This document shows, one piece after another, positions 1-10,443 of a stretch of 64,000 bases of DNA (the stretch's first letter is position 1; every line of letters begins with the position of its first letter). The stretch is taken from contig JASVEC010000027.1 in assembly GCA_030770535.1 (NCBI GenBank), positions 1 through 64,000 of the forward strand. The letters run 5' to 3'. A program made the translations under genes and the position numbers. Under the pieces are notes generated by a model. It had not been told where the DNA came from, searched no databases, and saw only the letters and a program-made list of their open reading frames with translations. This stretch comes from Batkoa obscura (Eukaryota; Entomophthoromycota; Entomophthoromycetes; Entomophthorales; Batkoaceae).

Positions 1-792
1 ATAGAATATTTAAAACAAAATGTATATTTTACAAATCTTTCAACTTGCTTATAAATCAAAAACATGTGTACAAAGAATTGAATATCGCTCATACTTTTCA
101 AGAGCTTAAAATGGTTTTAAGAAATTTCACTGTTTCTGAGCAGTTCTTGAGCAAAATTAAAACTATTGTTGATATCGATTAACTGCATTAAAGCTTTATC
201 TGTTACGATTTAACGGTATGTATCTATTTTTTAGTAATTTAGTTAAATTGAAATAATATTAGCCCAAAGCTATCTTGACATCTTCCCTTCTAATGCTAAC
301 TTTTACTTCTTATATCTTCATTCTTTATATTTTGTTCAACATGACTTCGATATTAACTTAATAGACTGTTTCACTGGTTTAATAATTTGGACCTTTTATC
401 GTTCCCACTGCGTCTATTATACGAGGGACCCAGGATCCGATTTATTGGCTCTACATTTTCACATTAGATCAAGAATAATATATAAAGATGACGTAACTGG
501 TCAATTAAGCTCTTAAGCGATTGTGTCTCCGAACTAAAACCCTTGACAATTTACATACTTTTCTATTTCAAAAAAAGCTATCATTCAACTCAATAAACAT
601 GCTTGCCCATTCGGGTTCAAGGTTTCAAAAAGAATAAAGCAAGATTATTATTTAATCCTTTTAAAACTAAAAATAATGAATTAAAATAAGATTATGTAAT
701 AACCTTATGAGTTTATTCCACTCAAAAATGAATAACTTAAATTCTAAATTTTGTAATATCTTCAATAAAAATAATCATTTTTACTTAAAATT
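1..792. other. intergenic, no supported feature
   Basis: AT-rich sequence with no convincing ORF, RNA gene or repeat copy. It was checked for an upstream exon encoding a Cys6 zinc cluster for the following gene. No CxxC-type cluster with a usable splice donor was seen. Confidence 0.5.
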
Positions 793-2727
793 ATGATAAT
801 TAAAGGCTATACTTTTGATACAAGTGGGACTAAAAGGAAATATACATTATATAATATACGAACAAAACAAGAGAAAGTAAATGAAAGGATAGACCTTTTA
901 GAAGCACGAATTGAGCATCTATTTCGAGAGATAAACGAAATTGAACGTGAGTTAAAAAGTTCAACTTCAAACTCAAAGCCAATTCTATACTATAATATCA
1001 AGAGATTGGATTATATCAAAAGATATCTAATCTGGGCTATTGACCAAATTAAGCTAAGTGCAGGTATCTCAAAGGAGTATCTAGAAACCAAATGTTGGGA
1101 TTACTTCGCTATAAACATAAGGAAGGTGGAAAGTGTTATAAAGGATTATATGAACTTCCATTCCGATCACTTATATAGCTTGAGAAATCGTGGTGGTAGA
1201 AGCATAGAGCATGTAGGTAATGAACCGAGTAAGTTTGATTATGGAAGTTTCTTAGAGATAGGGATAGATGCGCATAATTGTATATTGGTAGGATCAGGCT
1301 CCGAGTTTACTAGTCAGGAGTTAACTAAAATAATTAAAGATAAGAAAGGTGATTTTATTTATTATACCGTGCTAAGTACATTTGGATTTTTTCATGATAT
1401 GGCATGTGATGAAACGGCGAAAGACATATTTGATAAAGCCTATAATGAGTCTACCAATCTATTTCATCAGAGCATTAATACAGTAAGCTTTGATAATTTA
1501 AAAGCATTGGTATTATTTATTAAAATGAGCTGCTATGAATCGAATATTAACTTAATAAAAAGCGTTTTTCCAATAGTATTGAGGATGGCTTATTGTTTTG
1601 GGATTGATAAAATTGATTTGAAAGTGGATTTTCAAAATAAATCAAAACAAGAAATTTGTTTGATATTAAAGAAGTATAAACTGTGGGCTTATATTTTATT
1701 CATTATAAACGCAGATTGTATGGACTTCCTTGATCATGACACTCTTCCAAAACATATAAATAGTCAACTTATTGATATGGAACTATTACACCAACTTGAG
1801 AAGAAGTATTCTTTTTGTAATGGTAGATGTATAGATAAAAAGAGGGCAACTTCGTTTATCTGGTTTAACTCGATTGATACCTTTTCTATTATTTCTAGCC
1901 CTTTTAAGGCAATTAGCGATCCCATCCCCAACTCTGAACAAGCTTGTTATGATAAATTAAAGTTAATATGTAATGATTTTCAACAAGTTCAACAAGCAAT
2001 AAAATGCTATGTCCAACCTAATAGGAATTTTATTGTTGAAGAGCACTCAAGGAGTAGCAGAAAAGAAGCACTTTGTATGCAAAATTACCTATGTCGCTTT
2101 TCAGATAGATTTTGCATCTATCATAAATTTTACCTTTTAGTTCGTTACTCTATATTGCTCTACTGTAATCAGATTTGTTTAGTATGTCCCTCACTTTTTA
2201 ATAACACAGCCCAAAAGCAAGTATCTCTAAAAGATATATTAATAGTATTAGAAGCAGCACTTAAAATAGCATCAATTTATAAAATATTAATTTATGTTTA
2301 TTTTGAAAATATTGTTGGGCAATTAAGTGATACCCCAGATAATATTGGGTTTATAAACCAAATAAAAGCTTATTTAAACAACAACGCGAGACCTAATACG
2401 ACAGATATAGTCAATAAGATGATTTATTCAATTTTAAAGACAATCCAATTTGAAGAGCTACTTAGTGCCTTTTATGTGTTCCTTCTAGCAATAACATGCG
2501 AGAAATTTCAACTTCAAAGTAATTATCCTAATGAAGTAATGGACTTTTTGAAACAAAATTGTATATCTATTTTACAGGTACTTCAACTTGTTTATAACTT
2601 GGAAAGGTTTACTAATAAATCTGACATCGATTTTGTAATTCAAAGAGTTCAAATACTACTATTTGAGTTCCCTATGTGTTCTGAGCTTAAAGATACTTTA
2701 CTTGGTTGTTTGGATGTTAAGGAGTAG
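793..2727 (+). CDS. transcription-factor-like protein, fungal-specific TF domain type, zinc cluster missing
   Basis: A single-exon 644-aa ORF. Residues about 28-55 (KVNERIDLLEARIEHLF...) look like the short coiled coil that usually follows a Zn2Cys6 cluster in fungal regulators. The middle part (AYCFGIDKIDLK, then LWAYILFIINADCMDFLDH and WFNSIDTFSIISSPF) resembles the hydrophobic core of the fungal-specific transcription factor domain. No cysteine cluster is present at the N-terminus. The start (KGYTFDTSGTKRK) looks like the tail of such a cluster, with Phe where the last Cys might sit. The reading frame is long and unbroken, so the gene may still be expressed as a zinc-cluster-less paralogue, or an upstream exon may have been missed. 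Family assignment is by pattern only and is uncertain. Confidence 0.45.
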   Translation: MIIKGYTFDTSGTKRKYTLYNIRTKQEKVNERIDLLEARIEHLFREINEIERELKSSTSNSKPILYYNIKRLDYIKRYLIWAIDQIKLSAGISKEYLETKCWDYFAINIRKVESVIKDYMNFHSDHLYSLRNRGGRSIEHVGNEPSKFDYGSFLEIGIDAHNCILVGSGSEFTSQELTKIIKDKKGDFIYYTVLSTFGFFHDMACDETAKDIFDKAYNESTNLFHQSINTVSFDNLKALVLFIKMSCYESNINLIKSVFPIVLRMAYCFGIDKIDLKVDFQNKSKQEICLILKKYKLWAYILFIINADCMDFLDHDTLPKHINSQLIDMELLHQLEKKYSFCNGRCIDKKRATSFIWFNSIDTFSIISSPFKAISDPIPNSEQACYDKLKLICNDFQQVQQAIKCYVQPNRNFIVEEHSRSSRKEALCMQNYLCRFSDRFCIYHKFYLLVRYSILLYCNQICLVCPSLFNNTAQKQVSLKDILIVLEAALKIASIYKILIYVYFENIVGQLSDTPDNIGFINQIKAYLNNNARPNTTDIVNKMIYSILKTIQFEELLSAFYVFLLAITCEKFQLQSNYPNEVMDFLKQNCISILQVLQLVYNLERFTNKSDIDFVIQRVQILLFEFPMCSELKDTLLGCLDVKE

Positions 2728-4827
2728 AAGTAATTCGTCAAAACTACATAAGCTATGATCGGTTTTTTATAGATATCCAAGTATCAAAAACTCCATGTTT
2801 CCCTTTTTTTAGAATAAGTAGCTAATATTATACTGTAATCTTATTTTCATTTTTAATAACTTGACCCCTCAGGCGTCTAAGCTTTTGAAAAGGTGACCAA
2901 GGTTAACTCATGACAATAAAGTCATTATATATTTTATAATCAATAGATAATATCTAGTCATTAATTGATTTGATTACTTAAATTTATGGCTCCACTAGTT
3001 AAAAGCTATTTTTGCCTATGACGTAAATATATGGCATATGCGCTTGATGGGTTAATTAAATACTTATATTTGTAGTAGCAAAATGTATTAGTATAAAGTT
3101 TCAATGAGTGATTAAAAAACCAATTCGTTATTAAAAAGAACAGGGATAATCACAAGATTTCCACATCCAATGAAAAACAAAAACCTATATCTCTGAAGTT
3201 TGTTATATTAATTCTTATAAATTTAAACAGCTAGCTAAATCAAATGACCTGCTCTGTTGGAAATCATATTATTTGATCTCTCTTTTATATAGTTTAAACC
3301 AAAGAATTAAAAGCTATTATTAATATCGCAAGCATTTAAATCATGATGTTTAAATGAAAATTTTATTTTAGATAAAACAATGGTGTATAAGATTAAACTG
3401 ATAAAATTCCAAAAGCTGTCTTTTTTTTTCTTGTGATATGTTTGCATAATTACTACTCAAACATATACAAGTAAAATAGTTCAATTAATATACATTGAGC
3501 TAAACACTGAAGTTGTGCTAGGAAGTAAATTACTTTTCCAACTTACTATATTTCATAAATTGTAACCTCTTTTTTTATATGGCCTTATATAACTAAAATT
3601 GGTCTGAAATTTTTATTTATTTATTATATTATCTTTTTGTTATATTGTTTTATATATATTTTTCTATTTAAATTTACTTTAAAAAGTTGTTAATACTTTT
3701 ATCTAAAAATATTCTAAAATTCTAAAAAATGAAAATATAATAATAAATAAAATAAAAATAAATTCAATATTAAATTCTTTTTAAATTTAAAAACAAAATT
3801 TATAATGTTTATTAAAAAAAAGAAAATAATTAAAGCATAAAAAAATTAATTGTAAAAAGCTGAAAATTAAAAAACTGCAATAACATTAAAAAAGTGTGTA
3901 AAATATGAAAAAAAAGTTATTTAATAAAATATAAAATTATGTTAACAATAAAAAAAATATAAACAAAAAATATTTCATAATAAAAAGCTGAGAATGTATA
4001 TAATATTTAAGTTATAGTTATATAATAAAACATAACTTTTCCTTAATTAAAAAGTATAACCAACATAAAAACGTTTAATAATTAAAATAAACCTAAAATT
4101 TTAATAGTTTATTGTATAATAAGTTATTAGATATGGAGGTGTTTTTTTTGCTTCATCACTTTTTCCATCTTTTAAGCGCTATTTGAGCAGAAAATTATTA
4201 GTAAAATTCTCAAACGCAAAAATACATCCCCATATATTGAAGGGCCCTGCTTTTCAGGTTTATTTTAATTAATAAACATTTTTATGTTAGCTATCTTGTC
4301 TTTATTTTATTTGACTTGAGCATCTTCTATTTTAAATTATAGTTTTATGGCTCAACTTCTCACAATTACTTACAAGCTCAAAAACACATTAATCATTTTA
4401 TTTATGTCAGCCTTTTTAGTAAAGGAATTTCAATAATACGCTAATCAATAAATAAGGTATCAAATGACAATATAGTTTAAAAGATTAATTTTTATTATAT
4501 TAAAGCTAAAAACTTTGTTTGTACTATAAACCTTGACATTTAACTAATTTAAATAAATTTGTTTTTTATCAAACAGTGAAGGTGATGCAATAAATATCAT
4601 TGAAAATGTCAATATCTAAAAAACACTCATTAGCCAATGAAAGCTTGTTGGGTAGAATAACTAATTCTTTTTCGTTAACCCAAATGGGCAGAGACTGAGA
4701 ACAAATTTTAAGACAAAATTTGCAACCAAATGAGATATGCTCCAAATAGTAATGTAACTTTAATTAAAATAGAGCATTCACTTTTGCTTACAAATATTTT
4801 AACTTAGCGTACAGTTAGCAATTAACT
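2728..4827. other. intergenic, very AT-rich, holds one foldback element
   Basis: About 2.1 kb without a supported gene. Bases about 3560-4090 are nearly pure A/T. The foldback element at 4131-4235 is listed separately. A short ATG-started frame at 4605-4697 (MSISKKHSLANES...) continues after one TGA to about 4749 in the same frame. It might be a remnant but is too short to call. Confidence 0.5.
4131..4235 (+). mobile_element. foldback MITE-like element, copy 1
   Basis: A 105-bp imperfect inverted repeat between ATAT tetranucleotides. It starts GGAGGTGTTTTTTTT and ends with the reverse complement TACATCCCC. The core, TTTTAAGCGCTATTTGAGC, is shared with the other copies in this window. No coding capacity. 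Confidence 0.85.
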
Positions 4828-6291
4828 ATGACTGGCTCAAAAAAAGATAAACTAGATACTATTTTTAAATATACAAAGATACAACTTACCCCAGTGAAAT
4901 TCTCTAAATTTTTAAGCACTCATTTACCAACTAGAACCTATCCCAACCTAGCAACCAAAACTAGGAACTCAACTTTTAAACAATCTAAGTATAGGTTTAC
5001 AACGAACCAACAAAATCAAGATCATATTGAAGCTCTAGCAAACAAAATATTGAATGCTGAGCTAAACATAAAGAAAAGAGCTTTAATTACTCATAGTGAA
5101 GATAGTGATCTTCACGATTTAGATCGCTATTTGGGCAATAGTGAAGGTATGCAACTTGAAGCAAGGCGGAAGATTGCGAAATTAACCAACGATGAAAAGT
5201 TAGCGTTTCGAGATCCGGTAATGTTTGAGCACTATAAACAAGGTTTTGATAACAATATCAAGCTTTGCAATTCTTTGAAGCATGACAATGTTTTAAGTGC
5301 GACATTGCTTGAGGATAAAACAAAATTTGAACATCATTTAAATAAGACCAATCAATCGGATGAAAAGCCTTTAAGTTTTGCATATGGAGATCATGTACCA
5401 ACAGATCCTGGGATGAAAATGATTACTTGGCTTGATGAAAATAAAGTTGCGATTTCAGTCAGTGGTAAGATGTCGAATGCCTACCTATTTGTTTATGATT
5501 TTAAAGCAGACAGACTATATCAATATCAACCCCATTTTCTGGAAGATAAATTTAATTCGGTTTGTGCTAGTTATTGTGGAACTAAATTAACTTTGGCCTT
5601 TTCAGGGTGCATTGTAGGTATCTTGGATAATGAAGCTCGTAGTATCACAAGGTTTTTGCTACCGGAAGTCCAGCTTGATCCAAAATTCCAGGTCATGAAA
5701 ACTTATCTTCTTAGTGAAGATTTGCTGCTGGTTAGCTTTGATAATGGGGAAATCGTGTTGTATGATATTGCAAAAAAAATCGTAAAAAGTAGAATTAAGG
5801 CCCACTTCAGTAAAGTGATTGATTTTATAATTACTAAGAAAGGGCATTTGGTAAGCATAAGTGAAAGTGGAGAGTTAAAAATGTTTGATTTAAATAATGA
5901 ATTCAAAGTTTTGTTGGAACATTGTGAAGAAAGGGGACCTATTATTGCTGTAGACTCCTGTCCATGGAGACCAACGATATTAGCCTTAGGTATAGGGGAC
6001 AAGAGGGGAACTATAAGATTTCTAGACACCTATGATCAGAAAATGATTGATACTTTAGTTACCAATGCCGCTCTTTGTAATGTCCATTTTTCTTCAAAGA
6101 ATAAAGAAATTGTTACCACACATAAAGTTGACGATGGTAATATTAAACTTTGGTCTTTTCCGGGTCTTGGGCTTGTTAAACAATTAAAATATGAAAAGGA
6201 ATCAGACAGGAAATTGTTCCATTCTGGACTTTCACCAAAGGGTACTAGAATGGTCACCATTCATCGTAGGAGAAACATATGTCTCTGGTAG
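4828..6291 (+). CDS. divergent Cdc20/Cdh1-family WD40 protein (APC/C activator-like)
   Basis: A single-exon 487-aa protein. Residues about 185-487 form a WD40 propeller whose order of motifs follows Cdc20/Fizzy proteins: GPIIAVDSCPWRP with a following GIGDKRGTIRFLDT (canonical CPW...G.G..D..IRFW), then NKEIVTTHKVDDGNIKLWSFP (canonical ELVSTHG...LWKYP) and a last blade ending HRRRNICLW. Cdc20/Cdh1 proteins deliver substrates to the anaphase-promoting complex. Oddities: the C-box is not recognisable (KYRFTTN at 54-60 sits where DRFIP is expected), and the protein ends at the final blade Trp with no Ile-Arg tail. It could be a meiosis-specific or degenerate activator, or a non-APC relative. The family call is good; APC/C function is inferred. 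Confidence 0.7.
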   Translation: MTGSKKDKLDTIFKYTKIQLTPVKFSKFLSTHLPTRTYPNLATKTRNSTFKQSKYRFTTNQQNQDHIEALANKILNAELNIKKRALITHSEDSDLHDLDRYLGNSEGMQLEARRKIAKLTNDEKLAFRDPVMFEHYKQGFDNNIKLCNSLKHDNVLSATLLEDKTKFEHHLNKTNQSDEKPLSFAYGDHVPTDPGMKMITWLDENKVAISVSGKMSNAYLFVYDFKADRLYQYQPHFLEDKFNSVCASYCGTKLTLAFSGCIVGILDNEARSITRFLLPEVQLDPKFQVMKTYLLSEDLLLVSFDNGEIVLYDIAKKIVKSRIKAHFSKVIDFIITKKGHLVSISESGELKMFDLNNEFKVLLEHCEERGPIIAVDSCPWRPTILALGIGDKRGTIRFLDTYDQKMIDTLVTNAALCNVHFSSKNKEIVTTHKVDDGNIKLWSFPGLGLVKQLKYEKESDRKLFHSGLSPKGTRMVTIHRRRNICLW

Positions 6292-6918
6292 GGTATTACG
6301 CAGTACTTTGAAGGGAGGGTTGGTTAAATTAGGGATGTAGATGATTATTAGATGTTAAAGTAAAAAACTATACTTTCTAATTTTTTATAATTGAAATTTT
6401 CTTTGTTTTCATAACTAATGTGTTGGAATTATTGATGCTTAGATGATATGTTCTAATTAGAATATTACATTTCTAAATCATATAGGAAGCCTAAATCTAG
6501 CTCTTTTATCATCCTTTTTTTAAAAAGTAGCTTGATACCGCATTTAAAATATCTATTAATAGGGGTAAAAAATAAGCATAGACCTAAGTATTATTTTATT
6601 ACTTCAGTTATTTGAAACAATGAAGATTTGTAAAGGAGTTATAAAATAATAAAAATGAATCATCGAATAGATCACTTTATGATGGTTTATTGATATTATA
6701 ACTGGAAATCATTTCGCTTAAAAAAGTAGGCGTAAGAATACTGGACCTTACTTTTCACACTGACACTTTATAAGCGAAGTATTATTTAAAACAATAAAAA
6801 TATAAATTAAAATCTAATTATAGCTTTACTAAAATCTTAATCTCCATTACCATACGGGAGGAATGGGAAAAAGCTAAGAATTATAATTAACACTTCCCAA
6901 AATTAAAAAACTAAAAGA
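6292..6918. other. intergenic between convergent genes
   Basis: About 630 bp between the convergent Cdc20-like and scramblase genes. No feature was recognised beyond AT-rich 3' flanks. Confidence 0.5.
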
Positions 6919-8049
6919 TTACCTAGAAGTCGTAGAAGAATGTCTTGAAAAATAATCAAAGTCTAGTGTGATTGCAGTAGCTAAAGCGACAGCCCTTTCA
7001 TCAAGACTAAGTTTCCTTTTTGTTTGGGGTAGCGAGTCCATGACTAAAGAGTAATGACCAGTATCTGTAAAAATCTAAAACAATATAAAAAGCATTTCTT
7101 ATATAAAATTTTAAGCATAGTTTACCTCCCTAGCAAACCCCGAAAAGCTTCTTGAGATAAAAGCCAACATGTCGTTATCTTTATCCTTTAACTCAAAATC
7201 CCACGAAAGGAAAGGGGCATCAATATAAGCAAACTGTTTATACCTGAGAATTTTATTAGTTTTATTTTTGATGTATTATTAAGCTTACCCAGCAAATAAT
7301 GCATACTTCCTTCTCCAAAGATGCCATTCTTTTTGAACTTCACCGATCACCTCGTCCTCTTTAGTGGATATAAATATTCTAGAATTGATAAACCAAAACG
7401 GACGATAAGTCTGAGTATTATTAATCGAAATTTCATTTTACTGTTAAAATTTTACCTTCAATATAACATTCCCCTGTGGGTCCAAGATATAAGCTTTAAA
7501 CGGGCGATGAGTGCGCAATACTTGTCTCATAATTGTGGTCCAAAAACTGCTTTCTTCAACTAGATAACCAACCGTTTGGCCTACTTCATCGTAAATTACA
7601 TATTTATTGTTTTGTTCAAAACCCTAAAGAATGGGATATAAGAACTAAGTTATTATGAGTTAATAGCATAAATACCATAAAAACATTCAACATTTCTAAC
7701 TGCCTAACAATAGTTAAGGTACCATGCGATAAAGTGGCGACCACTAAGCTATTTGTATGCAACTTATCTTGTTCATCAGTTGGTAGATTGTCTATTACTT
7801 GAATACTTCTATCATTGTCTATAGCTACCTTCTTTAGTTTGTTTTGTTGAATTCGTAAATCGCGTGCTTTTTTTTGGTACCTGTCATCAAATAAACCTAA
7901 AAAAGTTAATAGTTTTAAACAGTTTCTATTTGATGTATATTACTTGTTCTTCTTAGTGGCGAGTAAAATTTATTATTTATAGCTGTACTAGGGGCTAAGA
8001 TACTTTTAGTTAGGAGACTTCTAAGTGGCTTTAAATTGGCTATATACAT
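6919..8049 (-). CDS. AIM25: phospholipid scramblase, mitochondrial Aim25-like
   Basis: A six-exon gene, 296 aa, assembled by eye: 8049-7944, 7896-7676, 7623-7456, 7410-7289, 7243-7126, 7074-6919. Frame is kept across all five introns (43-52 bp). The protein shows the scramblase signature throughout: VRQLEMLNVFMGFEQNNKY, LRTHRPFKAYILDPQGNV, RPFWFINSRIF, VIGEVQKEWHLWRRKYALF, FAYIDAPFLSWDF, FSGFAREIFTDTGHY and the C-terminal TAITLDFDYFSRHS. The last is the region that in animal scramblases holds the calcium-binding segment before the membrane helix. The first 36 residues are basic and Ser-rich without acidic residues, which fits a mitochondrial presequence, as known for yeast Aim25. Scramblases move phospholipids between leaflets. 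The assignment is firm; mitochondrial location is inferred. Confidence 0.93.
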
Positions 8050-8786
8050 AGGAACAAATAAAATAAGTTTCTAAATTGAGATTTTGTTTGAAACTTTGGA
8101 GTTTTTGACAAAAATTCAATAGGCTTTGTGCTTCAACCAATGACGTGGTGTGGCAAAATAAGCAATAAATATTTATTTCTTTGTATTTAGTATCAAGAAA
8201 GGGATTGATCATATCATATTATAATTAACCAGTGTAAATGCAATGTAAGTAAACCAAGTAGAGTGGCGGACCAAATCTTATAGGAATAAAGTTTAAAGTG
8301 ACAGTTATAATAAAAGATAAAAATTTAATTTATTGGGTAAAAGTATATAACCAGTTAGTATTTGTATAGATATAGGGGTTTAAAAATATGAAAGAAACAT
8401 AGTGGCAAAACGAGTAATTGTATTTAATCATGATATATATGAAAGAGGCCTTTTAAAATAAAAGGAAAGAATTAGTTTAGGTTAAATGAATTAGAGTATC
8501 CACTTTTAAAATAGCAATCAAACGTTAAATCGCTAGCATTCTACCCTATACCTGTTCAATTTATAGCTTAGTTATAAAATCCACCCTGTACTAACTTTTA
8601 AGTATAAAGATTTAATAGGCATTCCTCTTTACATTGTATAAAGTCATTTTGAACTGAATATTTTTCTTCTCAAAGACTAAACCACGTTCCAATAAAAATT
8701 CAAGTAGCTAATTATTCAATGTTTCTTTAATTTTCATATAATAAAATAACTTAAACAGTACTTATAGGTATAAGCAATAATTAAAT
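8050..8786. other. intergenic
   Basis: About 740 bp that would hold the scramblase promoter (right-hand gene end to its left). No repeat, RNA gene or real ORF was recognised. Confidence 0.5.
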
Positions 8787-10443
8787 TTAATCGATATTAG
8801 ACTGAATAGAGGTAATTTTTTCCTTTCTTTTTTCAATAAAAAAGCAAACGAGACCCATGACAAACAATATAGCATGGAATATCCCCATGATAATAAAGGG
8901 TGCTCCTGGGCGCCAATGGTCAAAGAGATAGCCACCTAACTTGGAGCAAATAATAATACCCAAGCCACCAAAAAACGAGTAAAGTCCAGACACAGTTCCC
9001 CTTAACTCAGGTTCAACAGTATCATGAGCAGATAAGAAAGACAACGATGTAACGATGGTACCTATCTCACCAACACCTAGCAAGCAAATAAACAAATAAA
9101 CAATCTTATTATAGGGTGAAGAGATAAATCCAAATCCAAAGTAGCCAACAGCGCCTAATAAAGAAGATAAACTTAACACCATGGAGGCTTTTATTTTGGT
9201 TAACAACACTCCTACAATAGGTGCTCCTATCAATGCAAATACTTGTGCAATACCAGATAACATCATTGCTAAACTATAAGCACTACGACATTGCTCTTTC
9301 ACTATGGCTGGATCAGTGAGATCTCCATCGTCGCTTATAAAACATTTGTTTTCATTGATAAACAGCTTGACTACCCAAGCACTTATAAATACAGTAAGGA
9401 TTATAGTATCTCCACGAGCCTAAATTTAGAAATGAGTTAAATAGTATTGAAAGTTAAACTCTACTTACCACAAAGCCAGAGATATAAGCCATGGCAATAC
9501 GTAAATCAGTGAAAAATAATTTACAAGCTCTTGGTAGCTTATTTATTCCATGAATAAACTCTTCTTTCATTGTTAAAGCGTTCCCATTCACATTGATGGT
9601 CCTGTTATTATTTTTAGGAAAAGTAAAAAAATTTATGATAGACCATGCAATTGCTATAGCCCCAACTATATATAATGTGACTACCACGGACTATAAGATA
9701 ATTAGTATTTATCGTTCAATAATAATAACAATCTATTACCTGAGTTTGAGAGCCAGTGAGTTTCTCTAATGAGGCTGGTAAAGGTACTAAAACAAACACT
9801 GAAACAACAGCGCCTAAAAACAATAAATATCACTTTTTACGTATATATAATAATATATACCTAATCCGGAAAACATCCCGACGATACCAGAAGTCATTCC
9901 ATTTTTAAGCCCTACAGTATCTGCTAACCCTGCAGCAACCATTGAGGTGATAGCGGAAGCACCAATAGCAAAGAACAACCTTACTATTAATAAATCCGGA
10001 AACACCCTTGAAGGTAACGTATAAAAAAATAGAGCTAATCCAACAATTAGGAATCCCAAAGAAAAGGTTATCCTTCTTCCAATTCTATCGGATACCAAGC
10101 CCCATACAATGACCATTATGATTGAAACAATCTCGTCCCATAAAGTAAAGGTGGCACTCAGTTCACCTAAACCGGCCGTTTCTTTGTATTTAAAAGCGAA
10201 TAGAAAGGCTTGAATCTGATTTATAAACACTATGAAGCAGATGGAAAAGAAAACGCAGATCAAATAAGTTATGAAATTTAAGATACTAACATTGCCTTGT
10301 AAATGAATGAATTTTAAAAAGGTCTTATCTTTGATTTCAGCATCCTTGATAGATGTAGCTTCATTATTGATTAGTCCTTGATTTGCTTGAGTTTCTAAGT
10401 CCACTAAACTGGCCTTATTAGTGCTCTGTGGTGAAGTTGCCAT
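8787..10443 (-). CDS. major facilitator superfamily (MFS) transporter
   Basis: A four-exon gene, 503 aa: 10443-9861, 9813-9740, 9690-9469, 9419-8787, in frame throughout. The sequence carries about twelve hydrophobic segments. The MFS motif A between helices 2 and 3 reads GLVSDRIGRRITFSLGF. The first about 60 residues are a hydrophilic cytosolic tail, and a central loop of about 60 residues follows helix 6 (FPKNNNRTINVNGNALTMKE). The second half repeats the fold (GAPIVGVLLTKIKASMVLSL; ELRGTVSGLYSFFGGLG). These are plasma- or organelle-membrane secondary transporters. The substrate cannot be read from the sequence. The gene runs in the same direction as the scramblase but is unrelated to it. 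Confidence 0.9.

Noticed and set aside
7321-7563. 80-aa plus-strand ORF
   Set aside because: Antisense to scramblase exons that are firmly identified.
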